A stretch of DNA of 64,000 nucleotides, taken from JAIYDQ01 sp034408855. Lineage in GTDB: Bacteria > Planctomycetota > Planctomycetia > Pirellulales > Pirellulaceae. The notes below the pieces were generated by a model. The model was not told where the DNA came from, searched no databases, and worked only from the letters and a program-made list of their open reading frames with translations. Positions 43,201-51,014 of the stretch are shown piece by piece (within the stretch, counting starts at the first letter, position 1; every line of letters starts with the position of its first letter). The position numbers and the translations under genes were made by a program. The DNA is taken from contig JAWXCK010000065.1 of assembly GCA_034408855.1 (NCBI GenBank), positions 27,093 to 91,092 of the forward strand. Direction: 5' to 3'.

Positions 43201-43714
43201 CGTCTTGGGAATTCGAAACGTCTAAATCTGAATCCGTCTCTCCATCGGCCTCGCTTTTTTCTGTCGATCGCTTCTTCTTTCGTTTCTTGGATGGCGAGGT
43301 ATTGCTCGAAGGTTCTTCAATCACTTCCGCTTCGAACACGTCGAGAACCTGCTCATCCGGAATGAGTTTGGCCTCCATCGGTTGGTTGGGATCAAGATTT
43401 TTGTCTTGCGGTGCCATATCGTCGGGCAGCAAGTCGAGATCGTCGTTATTCGTAGTAGGCTTCTTCGTGGGTGGCGAAACGGGTGACGAAAACGAACGCG
43501 GAGCATCGGGAGCACCGGTCGTTTCCTGAATCTGTGAAACCAAACGCGTTGCCTGGAATCGAGTCAACTGCCCATTTTCAACCAAAAGCTTCGCCAACGC
43601 CTCGGTGGTAATACGCGTCTTTGAATGCGCGATATTGCGTCGCAATTCAGCAATGACTTCTGGGTCCAGAAGTCCTTGTTCTTCCAATAGATCGATGAGA
43701 TGATTTGCAGCCAT
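40211..43714 (-). CDS. Membrane-anchored PQQ-like beta-propeller protein
   Basis: A 1167-residue protein. The N-terminal 65 residues (LLEEQGLLDPEVIAELRRNI, then LVENGQLTRFQATRLVSQI) resemble the domain found before kinase domains in planctomycete Ser/Thr kinases. A Lys/Glu/Ser-rich linker follows, then one membrane segment (about 195-220, VGFVLSVLMAMLAWLVFWVV) and a TPR-like helical part (222-440). The rest is a quinoprotein-like propeller (GSIYAIRGSDGEVLWRKLVG, YVTTADGRTFALDASTGQAK). No kinase domain is present. It overlaps the SBP gene by ATGA and follows the ExbD gene by 17 bp. Possibly the sensory or scaffolding part of the complex. Confidence 0.85.
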   Translation of the reverse strand: MAANHLIDLLEEQGLLDPEVIAELRRNIAHSKTRITTEALAKLLVENGQLTRFQATRLVSQIQETTGAPDAPRSFSSPVSPPTKKPTTNNDDLDLLPDDMAPQDKNLDPNQPMEAKLIPDEQVLDVFEAEVIEEPSSNTSPSKKRKKKRSTEKSEADGETDSDLDVSNSQDASASFLKPVKIAGPTGNSWDSFRIWGVGFVLSVLMAMLAWLVFWVVSGNSAQFYEQAQEAYESRDYQVAVERFTNFAKKFPKEEKASAAKAFAAIATIRQASEQLGDPVVAVDKAILVLPTIVNEPSMEDTGIRSDLASALVSVASKLVQRADSVKTTAERKELIDKLDEHFALMQNPQYISNTSRVTNESRIKSIEEDRERIVRDVQRANDLVEAVETMKISLEKGDVDAAYQARRTVVRKYPQLAIETQLLSLLQQATSLQQQAVKSTDRKPTVADTQANEPLGRSVLLYKRNGSEVNLTQEQTLFVKAKGSIYAIRGSDGEVLWRKLVGMDNASEPIRLSSAPETDCLVVNPSQNRLSRLSSQDGTTLWEIDFGNPVLSPSIEGETIYVTTADGRTFALDASTGQAKWSKQLPQKLDVGLGGGSSKTSRFAIGDHSNLYVLSRSDGSCSEVYYLGHAEGTIAVPPVYALGQLILFQNVSAGACEIKILKASDEKGAKLEIAQATIPPLKGHVVVPPSLDGRRLVVMTDLGETIAFDVEPASTGDKLNKVANLVASDLRPRLAWPLVAGNELWIASNRFARFQIQVSKQKLVNDWIREDEDQFVSPPFKMEDYVVHARLVRGTQGVRVSATLGTTGEPAWEVDLGVPIVAIENVAAGGLAAVNSQAAFYSIDASAFTSGKPLNATENPGRNQRAMQFSNPTLLPNGNVALLNTLQGNHVALLNPNAPAGSNLQVNQLQISRGFPSTEALSVGSALVIPLDNAQLALIDPINGKAVGAPFQPTLEVGVNTQWIAPVLLSDQQTIVAATNQKILYRLGAGKQLKELSQVNTSLTLIRRLAAIGDVVCAAAHGSAQDVLEFYNGSDLEKIESSDIDGRVTWGPYAVGEQFLVYSETFGLVAHSKSGKPLWKTPLAKIGLVGPAVIQGDDILINSSNGTMFRFIAESGELRAKVRIGEPLAGAPFVYGNGLLFPGSEGVLIAVPASATFTSSTEADAL

Positions 43715-43731
43715 GTGTCAATTTCTATAGA

Positions 43732-44460
43732 TCAGTCAAAAGCTTCGACGATCGTAACTTTAAAATTAGTAAAATTCTGTTGGCGTCCAGCATCCAAGGC
43801 TCCTACGACCGCCGCATGGATGCTCTCTTCATGAGCTTCGATAACGATACTCGTCGCATCCTCGTTTGAACCATCGAGCTCAGATCGTTTGAGAATCGTA
43901 ATCAGCTCTTGTTTGCTCGTCGCTTCGTCTTCGCCACCGTCGGGGAAGATTACGACATACGCATTGAATTCGTCGATGAGAATTTTGAGCGGAACAATAT
44001 CGTCGGTTGGAACTGCCTGGCTGCTAGCTTGATCGCTGGCAGCTTTCTGCTGAATCGCTTTTTCAGTTGTAAATGAAGCCGTGATCATAAAGAAGATCAG
44101 CAACAAGAAGGTGACGTCGACCATCGGGGTCATATCCATGTCGTCCGTCGGCAACTCTTTCTTGGCAAACCCGATCGGTTTAGTTGGTTCCTCGTCAGGC
44201 TTGATTTCGGGCTGAACGATGGCGCTTTTGCGAACGCGTTGGGCTTTCGGAGGCTGTTTTCTGACGAGATCGATCGATAGGTCTTCAAACGGATTATCGA
44301 TCGCTGCCTGAACGGGCGCGGCGGGTGTTTTTGTCGCTTCCGAGATGTCGGGAATTCGAACGAGTGAATCGCAATCAGGGCAATGGATTTCGTGCCCGCT
44401 CATCCGTTCATGAACGTTGCGGATGCTTTCGCATTGAGGGCATTGAAATCGAATGGACAT
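43732..44460 (-). CDS. ExbD/TolR-family protein with N-terminal zinc ribbon
   Basis: A 242-residue protein. The N-terminus FQCPQCESIRNVHERMSGHE, then CPDC, is a CxxC...CxxC zinc ribbon absent from standard ExbD. The single membrane segment VDVTFLLLIFFMITASF carries the Asp that shuttles protons in ExbD/TolR/MotB. The periplasmic domain follows. It is one of two ExbD paralogues, 23 bp after the other. ExbB/ExbD pairs convert proton motive force into conformational work on partners. Confidence 0.87.
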   Translation of the reverse strand: MSIRFQCPQCESIRNVHERMSGHEIHCPDCDSLVRIPDISEATKTPAAPVQAAIDNPFEDLSIDLVRKQPPKAQRVRKSAIVQPEIKPDEEPTKPIGFAKKELPTDDMDMTPMVDVTFLLLIFFMITASFTTEKAIQQKAASDQASSQAVPTDDIVPLKILIDEFNAYVVIFPDGGEDEATSKQELITILKRSELDGSNEDATSIVIEAHEESIHAAVVGALDAGRQQNFTNFKVTIVEAFD

Positions 44461-44483
44461 AAGGTTTGCTGATTTAGGTACGT

Positions 44484-45041
44484 TTAGGGTTCATCGAGGA
44501 CTCCAAAATTGATCATCTGTCCTTCCTCAAGAACTTCGGAGAGGACTTCTTTAATGCGGTTGATTTCACCGTTTTGCACGGCACCCTCGGCCCGCACCAA
44601 AACCTCCGATTTTTGAGTATCCAACCCGCGCTGGATATACTCGGCGATCTCAGCCGATTGCTGTTCGATATCATCCGCAAAAGCGGTTCCGTCAGCTCGT
44701 GAAACAACAGCCGCGTCGCCACTTCCACGACGAACGACAATCACCACGCAGTTCTTCACAGCAACTGAGCTACCATTCTTTGCCATCGGCAGCGGATAGG
44801 TCGGTTCGGCCGTCATCTTCGATGTCAAAATAAAGAAGATCAACAATAAAAAAGTCATATCGATCATCGGAGTGATATCCATCTCACTGTCCATCGGCAG
44901 TCGCTTGGGCATCGTGACCGGCGGAGTAACATCCTCGACATCGCTCCCCATGCCGTCGTCGATGGACAGCAACGTGCCTTCATCGTCGTCGCCATTCTCC
45001 GGATTCAGTTCGTGCTCATTGGTCATCGAGGGCACTTCCAT
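44484..45041 (-). CDS. ExbD/TolR-family protein
   Basis: A 185-residue protein with an acidic N-terminal tail, a membrane segment with the functional Asp (MDITPMIDMTFLLLIFFILT) and a periplasmic domain ending ILSEVLEEGQ-like (EVLSEVLEEGQMINFGV). The ATG at 45,041 overlaps the ExbB stop by one base (TAATG). A longer frame to 45,173 lies inside exbB and is not supported. It probably forms a heteromeric channel with the ExbB-like protein and the zinc-ribbon ExbD. Confidence 0.88.
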   Translation of the reverse strand: MEVPSMTNEHELNPENGDDDEGTLLSIDDGMGSDVEDVTPPVTMPKRLPMDSEMDITPMIDMTFLLLIFFILTSKMTAEPTYPLPMAKNGSSVAVKNCVVIVVRRGSGDAAVVSRADGTAFADDIEQQSAEIAEYIQRGLDTQKSEVLVRAEGAVQNGEINRIKEVLSEVLEEGQMINFGVLDEP

Positions 45042-45706
45042 TATTCGCGAGAGCGATTTCCAGTTTGCTGGTCTCGATTCAAGCCTTCGCGAAACGCATC
45101 GAAAAAGCGATTCAATCCCGTCGCAGCCAGATCCTGCATGATCTTGATGCGATTGGTGATACTCGCCATGCACATGACCAAAGGTATCGCGATGGAAAGA
45201 CCGATGGCGGTTGTCTCTAAGGCAACGCGGATATCGCCTGCCAAGTCAGTCGGATTTACATTGACTGAACTTGCTAATTTTCCGAACGCACCCATCATCC
45301 CGATCACTGTCCCGAATAGTCCGAGCATGGGGGCTGTTTTGATTACTGTGATCACCCATGCAACTCGAACATCAAGATCAGCGATCACATCGCGCTGAAA
45401 GCGGTCTAAAACGTACTGCTGAGTTTTTCCAAAGCCCATCTTCCGATTGGCGCACGCTAGGTTCACCATCATCGGCAATGCGCGTTTGTCTCCCTCACAC
45501 TGCTGCTGGACTGCAGTGAAATTTCCGCCCCGCAAGGCTGGTTCGATCGAATCGAGAAATGCGTCTTGCGCATCTTCGGACTTAAATCGCTTGCTGCTGA
45601 TTCGGCTGAGTACCAGGACCACAAAGTATGCACCCCACGCGGCCACGGCTGCTAAGAGGAAATAGCAGAAAAAGCCAACCCAATTATAAATGACGGATGC
45701 GTCCAT
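45041..45706 (-). CDS. MotA/TolQ/ExbB-family proton channel protein
   Basis: A 221-residue protein with three membrane segments: about 9-33 (VGFFCYFLLAAVAAWGAYF), then APMLGLFGTVIGMMGAF, then LETTAIGLSIAIPLVMCM. These two last motifs are the family signature lining the proton path. The cytoplasmic loop between segments 1 and 2 is of usual length. It is coupled to exbD by TAATG. About 175 bp of empty sequence separates it from the upstream TonB-position gene. Confidence 0.92.
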   Translation of the reverse strand: MDASVIYNWVGFFCYFLLAAVAAWGAYFVVLVLSRISSKRFKSEDAQDAFLDSIEPALRGGNFTAVQQQCEGDKRALPMMVNLACANRKMGFGKTQQYVLDRFQRDVIADLDVRVAWVITVIKTAPMLGLFGTVIGMMGAFGKLASSVNVNPTDLAGDIRVALETTAIGLSIAIPLVMCMASITNRIKIMQDLAATGLNRFFDAFREGLNRDQQTGNRSRE

Positions 45707-45882
45707 AGAAATCTCGAAAGGTCGATCGAATTAAGGAAGACAACGGCTTAAATATCGAAAAGCCAGCGATTGAATAGGGAATAGCGATGCTTCTCGCCTA
45801 ACTACGATAACAATATGATAACCGCCAATCGCCTCAAACGGGACTAGGCGGGGCGAATGAATTCCCCAAAAATTCGCGCGCC

Positions 45883-46785
45883 TTACTTGCCGACCGGAGT
45901 GCGATAACGCTGCTCGACGACAACCCATTGATATCCGCCTGAGGTGTTGGGTTGGCATTCGAAGATTGTCTTGGCGAATTCCTTGACCGAGACATTCTTA
46001 CCACGTTTTACAATTCCGTACTGTTTTTCAATGACGACCAAGATTTCTTCAAGTTCTTTCGGAATCAGCTTTAGCACCAATCGTCCATTGATCGGGATTC
46101 CAGCTTTCGACAAAATCTCTTTTTCATACTTGAGCAGTGGACCATCGCGACGATTGATAAAGTAAAGTCTTTGTTCTTGTTCGGGGCGGCCACTCTCTTT
46201 TTCAACCGTCGTCGAAAAATTCCTTGCATAGTCGACGTTGGCGTGTCCACCGCCGATAGCCCCAAGGTCGATCTTAAAAAAATCAAGCTGCTTGGCGTAG
46301 CTCTTTTGATCGCGAACAGAAAAACGCAATTCCCATCGCTCGTAACGTGGGATAATATCGTCGCCTTCGCCCTCCGGACCGGGCGGTCTCGAGTCGCCCT
46401 TGCCGGTTCCCGAATCTTTCGAAGCTGCCATCGTATCTAAATTGGCTGCGATACTGCTGACCGCTTCCGTGATACTCTCAAGCATCTTATCGACCGTCGG
46501 CTCGTTGAGTTGCTCGACCTCTTCCGAGGGCGGTGGTTCGAGATCGCGTTCGAAACCTTCCGCATGGTCGCCTCGACCAGCTACATTTTCTTGCTCGATG
46601 ACGATCGGTGCGAAGCTCGGCTTGAGCGTGCTTAGGTAGTAGAGCGCGCCGAGCAAGAGGACGGCCAATCCGATCATGATGGCCATGCTCAATAGAAAAC
46701 TAGCCACCTGATCGACCGATGTCGTTTTCATCGTATCGAGCTGGCCATCGTCGCCCTTCGCGGGTGGTATTACAACGTCGCTCAT
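45883..46785 (-). CDS. Single-pass membrane protein in the TonB/TolA position
   Basis: A 300-residue protein with one N-terminal membrane segment (about 28-48, FLLSMAIMIGLAVLLLGALY), an acidic Pro/Glu-rich linker (EPPPSEEVEQLNEPT) and a folded C-terminal domain (about 145-300; FKIDLGAIGGGHANVDYARN). This layout resembles TonB or TolA but the C-terminal sequence is not one I recognise. It lies between a prenyltransferase-repeat gene and exbB, so it may be the energy-transducing arm of this system. That is an inference. Confidence 0.72.
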   Translation of the reverse strand: MSDVVIPPAKGDDGQLDTMKTTSVDQVASFLLSMAIMIGLAVLLLGALYYLSTLKPSFAPIVIEQENVAGRGDHAEGFERDLEPPPSEEVEQLNEPTVDKMLESITEAVSSIAANLDTMAASKDSGTGKGDSRPPGPEGEGDDIIPRYERWELRFSVRDQKSYAKQLDFFKIDLGAIGGGHANVDYARNFSTTVEKESGRPEQEQRLYFINRRDGPLLKYEKEILSKAGIPINGRLVLKLIPKELEEILVVIEKQYGIVKRGKNVSVKEFAKTIFECQPNTSGGYQWVVVEQRYRTPVGK

Positions 46786-46807
46786 CGCTTAATCTGTGTC
46801 TTTTCTG

Positions 46808-48469
46808 CTATTCGATAAAAACGTAGTCAGGTCGTATACTCAGGAACCAACTTTGCCAATAACGTTCGGCCTTGACACGATCGGCAGCCGTGACGATTCC
46901 TTCGCGAGGCAGAATATACGTCGTCAGTTGTCGGCTGAGAATTCGAAGCGAGTTCTCGGCGAGACGCAAGACTTGCCCGTCTTTCTCCCCCTCGCTAAGG
47001 GCGAAGATCAAGTCGGGCACGAAGTCGAGATCGTCGCCGCGCCCCAACAATTTAGCGGCGATACGTCGTGCACGAGTGTCTGGGCTTCGAAGCAATCTAG
47101 CGAATCGATAGAGTTGCTCTTTTCGCTTCACCGGATCGGCATCGAGCTTCATTCGGTCCGCAAGGAGCTGATCCTGTGGCGAGTTTTCTTGCTCGCTTTC
47201 CAAAAGCTTCATCGCATCTTCGATCGAAGTTACCTGAGACTTATCGACAACCTTGCCATCGACGAACGCGACGTCGGCGACGTTGAGACCACTTAGGCCT
47301 GAACCACCGACGCTGTCTGCAATCTTGAGATCGCCAATCGACTTCTGCGTATTACGAAGCAAGAATAGAATCGCGAAACTGGTTGCAGTGTAACCTTCGC
47401 CGATCGGATCAGGACGATCCTTGTTGATTCCCCAGCCGCCAGATTCGTCCTGAGATGCTCTGAGAGAACGAACCAACGTATTGTACCAAGCCGGACTCTT
47501 TTCACGTGTACCGCGGAATAATTCTAAAAACGATTCATAGCGTTCTCGGCCATACAAACAGTAGTAATACCAAGGTATATCGTTTCGAGAGAATGCGTTT
47601 TTCGAAATCCAAAGTTCAGCGCCACGGACTGTACGTTCGATCGAGCTGCGCGGCACGGAAATTTGAGCTTCATTCCTGCTATTCACTTTTTTCTCGATAG
47701 CAATGCGGCGAAACGCTTTGGGTACGTCGTCATCTTCGTCCACGGACTGGGCCAATGCCGCACCAGGCCCACGCAGCAAGCCAATTGCGTCCGCCGAAGC
47801 AAGAGTTCCAGAAAGTCCAGCCGCCAGCATCGAATAAGTCGGAGTCGAATTGGGGTCCGGAAAATGATAAATCCAACCTCCGGTGTTCCCCTGGGCCTTG
47901 ATAAACCATTTGGTCAGTTTTTCGAAAACGATCGGTTCGATCTTGATATCGACTTGTTTCAACGACCAGAGTGCCAGTGCTACATATTGGGATTGAGACG
48001 TATCACCTTCCAAAGATTTGTTTTCTGTTGGATAGTTGAAAGCTCCATCGTCATGTTGTCGAGCGACCAGGAAATCTCGGAGGTCTTCGAGCGATTTGCG
48101 GTGAGCAACCGGATCGTGGGCCGCTAAAAACATCGTCACAACTGACGCATCGTAGTTCCCTTCGTGAAGTTTCGTTACCTTAGCCGCTCCGTTGCGGGCG
48201 TCGTTGGCAAAACGAATCGCATTTTGAATTTCCTTTTTAACCATCGGGTGATCGTGGTCTTCAGTCGCTTTAAGAATCGTATACGCGACGAGCATTCGGT
48301 AACTCTGGCCAAGCTCAGAATGGGAATTTGTTGTAGCCACCAAGTATTTCACACCCCTTTTGACCATATCCTGTACGACTTCATGCTCAGGCGTAAATTC
48401 CTGAGCATTGCCAATTGCAACCGCAAAAACCAACAAAAAACCGCCCAAAATGCCCTGGAAGCATTGCAT
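46808..48469 (-). CDS. Prenyltransferase/squalene-oxidase-repeat protein, secreted
   Basis: A protein of about 553 residues from ATG at 48,469. The N-terminus QCFQGILGGFLLVFAVAIG is a signal or anchor. Alpha/alpha-toroid repeats follow: QHDDGAFNYPTENKSLEGD, GNTGGWIYHFPDPN and ESGGWGINKDRPDPIGEGYT, with the Q-x-x-G-G/A-W pattern. The catalytic D-x-D-D-T-A of cyclases is not seen, so a binding or scaffolding role is likelier. The last 130 residues are helical and HEAT-like (RRIAAKLLGRGDDLDFVPDL). The frame is open to 48,619. Residues before 48,469 would add another hydrophobic stretch; starts at 48,550 and 48,592 are possible. First gene of the operon. Confidence 0.8.
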   Translation of the reverse strand: MQCFQGILGGFLLVFAVAIGNAQEFTPEHEVVQDMVKRGVKYLVATTNSHSELGQSYRMLVAYTILKATEDHDHPMVKKEIQNAIRFANDARNGAAKVTKLHEGNYDASVVTMFLAAHDPVAHRKSLEDLRDFLVARQHDDGAFNYPTENKSLEGDTSQSQYVALALWSLKQVDIKIEPIVFEKLTKWFIKAQGNTGGWIYHFPDPNSTPTYSMLAAGLSGTLASADAIGLLRGPGAALAQSVDEDDDVPKAFRRIAIEKKVNSRNEAQISVPRSSIERTVRGAELWISKNAFSRNDIPWYYYCLYGRERYESFLELFRGTREKSPAWYNTLVRSLRASQDESGGWGINKDRPDPIGEGYTATSFAILFLLRNTQKSIGDLKIADSVGGSGLSGLNVADVAFVDGKVVDKSQVTSIEDAMKLLESEQENSPQDQLLADRMKLDADPVKRKEQLYRFARLLRSPDTRARRIAAKLLGRGDDLDFVPDLIFALSEGEKDGQVLRLAENSLRILSRQLTTYILPREGIVTAADRVKAERYWQSWFLSIRPDYVFIE

Positions 48470-48666
48470 CCGAAGCCGAGGCAATTGCCCAACCAGCCAA
48501 CGAGATACGCTCGCACTAAAGCTCAGCAAGAAACGCAAAAAATAAAACATGATCGCCAAATACCAAAGCGGCAGGTTAGTGAATTGACACATTCGCTCGT
48601 ATTCAATAGCATCTACCACGGAGTCGCAGACTGCAAGTATCTCGGGCAGATCTGCTCGATTTCGAT

Positions 48667-48739
<73 letters not shown>

Positions 48740-48776
48740 CTGCGAGTTTTTCAGGCGATTCGTTGGTAAACGTTAC

Positions 48777-48832
48777 CTAACCACCGTGGTTAGATCGCTG
48801 TTTTCAAATGTCCGAAATCGGGAAATTTCCCG
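48777..48832. other. Two perfect palindromes downstream of tRNA-Phe
   Basis: CTAACCACCGTGGTTAG (48,777-48,793) has a 7-bp stem and is followed by gatcgctgtttt. CGGGAAATTTCCCG (48,819-48,832) is a perfect 14-bp palindrome. Either could end the tRNA transcript. Confidence 0.35.
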
Positions 48833-48923
48833 GCTTCCCATTTTGGAGCGCTTTAATCATGCGAATTCATTCGTATCGGAAACACTCTTAGCGACCACTG
48901 ACATCAACGCGACGAACGCTCGC

Positions 48924-49403
48924 TTAATGCTTTGGCAACCTAATCTCTATGCCATAATTCGGAGCATTTTTCAGTAGCTTGTCGATATCTTCTGCCGTCG
49001 GTTTTGGAGCAACAATAGCCCCTTGTGGCAAAGGTGATCCTACTTCGAAAAACATCTGTTCGAGTCCAGCAGGCGCAATCGTGATGATCATCTTCGCCGT
49101 TTCGTTCGATTCATTCTTGAACGAATGCGGAACACCAATCGGCATATTGGCGAATGTTCCTGCTTTGGCACTAATTCGATCATCGCCAATTTGAAACGTG
49201 ATTTCGCCTTCGAGAACTAAAAATCCCTCTTCTTCACGGCTATGGACATGAGGAGGAGGTCCACTGCCAGAAGGCACAATTGCTTCCCACATCGCATACT
49301 TGCCATCGGTATCGTCACCTATAGCAAGGAAACGATAAATATCACCGACAACGGCGATAGTTCTTCCAACGTTGCTCGATCGAATAACTGGTTCTCGTTG
49401 CAT
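48924..49403 (-). CDS. Cupin-domain protein
   Basis: A 159-residue soluble protein with a single cupin barrel. Motif 1 is PPPHVHSREEEGFLVLEGEI (two His and Glu metal ligands) and motif 2 is GTFANMPIGVPHSFKN with the third His. Members bind a metal and act as dioxygenases, isomerases or binding proteins. The substrate cannot be deduced. The next gene downstream on this strand lies across the tRNA; upstream is the 59-aa membrane protein gene (56 bp). Confidence 0.88.
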   Translation of the reverse strand: MQREPVIRSSNVGRTIAVVGDIYRFLAIGDDTDGKYAMWEAIVPSGSGPPPHVHSREEEGFLVLEGEITFQIGDDRISAKAGTFANMPIGVPHSFKNESNETAKMIITIAPAGLEQMFFEVGSPLPQGAIVAPKPTAEDIDKLLKNAPNYGIEIRLPKH

Positions 49404-49459
49404 GATTCTTAAATCCCATCGATCTTCAGAGCGAACATCGCTTTCGAATGCGGTTCACG

Positions 49460-49639
49460 CTACATCAAGCCATCTTGCTTCGGCAAAACGACGATTAGAA
49501 GGGTTGCGATTGGACCGAGGAAGAGTGACACAAACCACCAAAGAAGCCCACTTCGCCCTTTGGATTGAGCCAAGCCCACATTGATGAGTGACAACGTTCC
49601 CCAGCCTACGAAGAATTCAGATTGATTTAGCATTTCCAT
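49460..49639 (-). CDS. Small hydrophobic membrane protein, 59 residues
   Basis: A short frame with ATG at 49,639 and TAG at 49,460. The protein begins MEMLNQSEFFVGWGTLSLIN and ends VLPKQDGLM. It contains a weakly hydrophobic first segment and a clear second segment, GLLWWFVSLFLGPIATLLIV, ending in a proline. Such a G-x-x-W-x-x-x-x-x-x-x-G-P pattern is found in many small planctomycete and cyanobacterial membrane proteins of unknown role. It lies 56 bp upstream of the cupin gene on the same strand. Confidence 0.65.
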   Translation of the reverse strand: MEMLNQSEFFVGWGTLSLINVGLAQSKGRSGLLWWFVSLFLGPIATLLIVVLPKQDGLM

Positions 49640-49803
49640 TTGATTTCCTGTGGTTCTTTACTGGGACTATTCGTTCATGGTACGCATATCTTGGGATAGT
49701 TGGAAAAGCGATTTGGTATTCGTTCTGGTTCTTTGGTTGATTCCTTTCATCGATATTGTACCTCATTCGAATGAAATCGAGGAAATCCAAGCTTGCGATC
49801 GTA

Positions 49804-49809
49804 TATAAT
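49804..49809 (+). promoter_or_regulatory. Candidate -10 element (TATAAT) for the GYD gene
   Basis: A perfect TATAAT, but no good -35 hexamer 16-18 bp upstream. It would give a leader of about 110 nt. The 287-bp intergenic region around it holds no coding frame that I can support. Confidence 0.25.
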
Positions 49810-49926
49810 CGGCGATGGGGTGGAGGTCATTCGTTGCATTACGTATGGTCGGTGATGCACAAATTGCAGAAGTAGACGAAGTGAATGATCTAAAATATTC
49901 AACCCCTAACACGAGGAGACTGACCA

Positions 49927-50232
49927 ATGGCAACTTTCATCACCAAAATCAAGTTCAGCCAGCAAGGCATCAAGGACATCGACCACACGACCAAACGTGC
50001 GGCGATCTTCAAGGCCGAGGCGAAGAAGCTGGGTACGAAGGTCAAAGAGATTTACTGGACGCTGGGCGACCACGACGGCCTTCTCATCCTGGAAGCCCCG
50101 GATGATGAAACGGCGACCGCCGCCATTCTGCATCTGGGTGCGATGGGCAACGTCCACACAACCACCTGCCGGGCTTTCACCGCCGCAGAGATGGATAAGA
50201 TCGTTAGCAAGGTGCATGAAAATGGAAAATGA
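49927..50232 (+). CDS. GYD-domain protein
   Basis: A 101-residue cytoplasmic protein of the GYD family, related to dimeric alpha/beta barrels. Visible features are the N-terminal FITKIKFSQQGIKDI, the segment VKEIYWTLGDHDGLLILEAP (the G-D-H-D variant of the G-Y-D core) and AILHLGAMGNVHTTT. Function unknown. The gene has a strong AGGAG site 9 bp before ATG and is GC-richer than its neighbours, suggesting recent acquisition. It stands alone, about 180 bp before the methyltransferase gene. Confidence 0.88.
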   Translation: MATFITKIKFSQQGIKDIDHTTKRAAIFKAEAKKLGTKVKEIYWTLGDHDGLLILEAPDDETATAAILHLGAMGNVHTTTCRAFTAAEMDKIVSKVHENGK

Positions 50233-50414
50233 CCTTCATCCCGGCGCATCGGAGACATCGTGTCGAATGGGCGATGCCGAACGAGCCTACCATTTGGCTG
50301 GCGGTTTTCTTTTTGGAGATCGATTAATCGATCAATGTATCAATTGATCAAGAACGGGATTCGACATAAGCTGATCGGTTTGAGATCCGTTTTATTCGCT
50401 TACAGAGTCGAAAA

Positions 50415-51014
50415 ATGTGGAATGAGCGTTATGGTAGCGACGAGTACATCTACGGAACTCAGCCGAATTCTTTTCTGGCGGAGCATGCAAATCTACTCTC
50501 CGGTCCTGTGCTTAGCCTAGCAGAAGGCGAAGGACGCAATGCGGTCTTTCTCGCGACACTCGGGTTAGATGTGCTCGGCGTGGATGGGTCAGATGTTGGT
50601 CTCGCAAAGGCTACCGCGCTTGCTGAATCGAGAGGGGTCGTCATAAAAACGGAAGTCGCTGACCTTGCAACATATGAACCACCGGAGGATTGCTTCGGTT
50701 CAGTGATATCTATTTTTGCACATCTACCGAGCGAAGTTCGACGGCGACTGTACCGTTTGGTCGAACGAAGCTTAAAGCCTGGTGGAATCTTTCTGCTCGA
50801 AGCGTACACCAAATCACAGCTCGCTCGAAATACGGGAGGTCCCAAAGATCCAGACCTACTTATGGCTCGATTGGATTTAGAAAAAGAGTTTCCAGATTGC
50901 GAGGTTATTCGTTCCCAAGAAATCGAGCGTGACGTTCATGAAGGAAAATTCCATACCGGATTAGCCTCCGTCGTCCAATTCATCGCAAAAAAGAAAGCTT
51001 GTCCATCCCGATGA
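50415..51014 (+). CDS. SAM-dependent methyltransferase (class I, TehB-like)
   Basis: A 199-residue Rossmann methyltransferase. It opens MWNERYGSDEYIYGTQPNSFL, a common TehB-like start. Motif I is VLSLAEGEGRNAVFLATLG, the SAM acidic residue is in VLGVDGSDVGL, and motif IV/V includes SIFAHLPSEVRRRLY and LKPGGIFLLEAYTKSQL. It may methylate a small molecule such as a thiol or oxyanion. Substrate unknown. Its stop overlaps the FG-GAP gene start by ATGA. Confidence 0.88.
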   Translation: MWNERYGSDEYIYGTQPNSFLAEHANLLSGPVLSLAEGEGRNAVFLATLGLDVLGVDGSDVGLAKATALAESRGVVIKTEVADLATYEPPEDCFGSVISIFAHLPSEVRRRLYRLVERSLKPGGIFLLEAYTKSQLARNTGGPKDPDLLMARLDLEKEFPDCEVIRSQEIERDVHEGKFHTGLASVVQFIAKKKACPSR

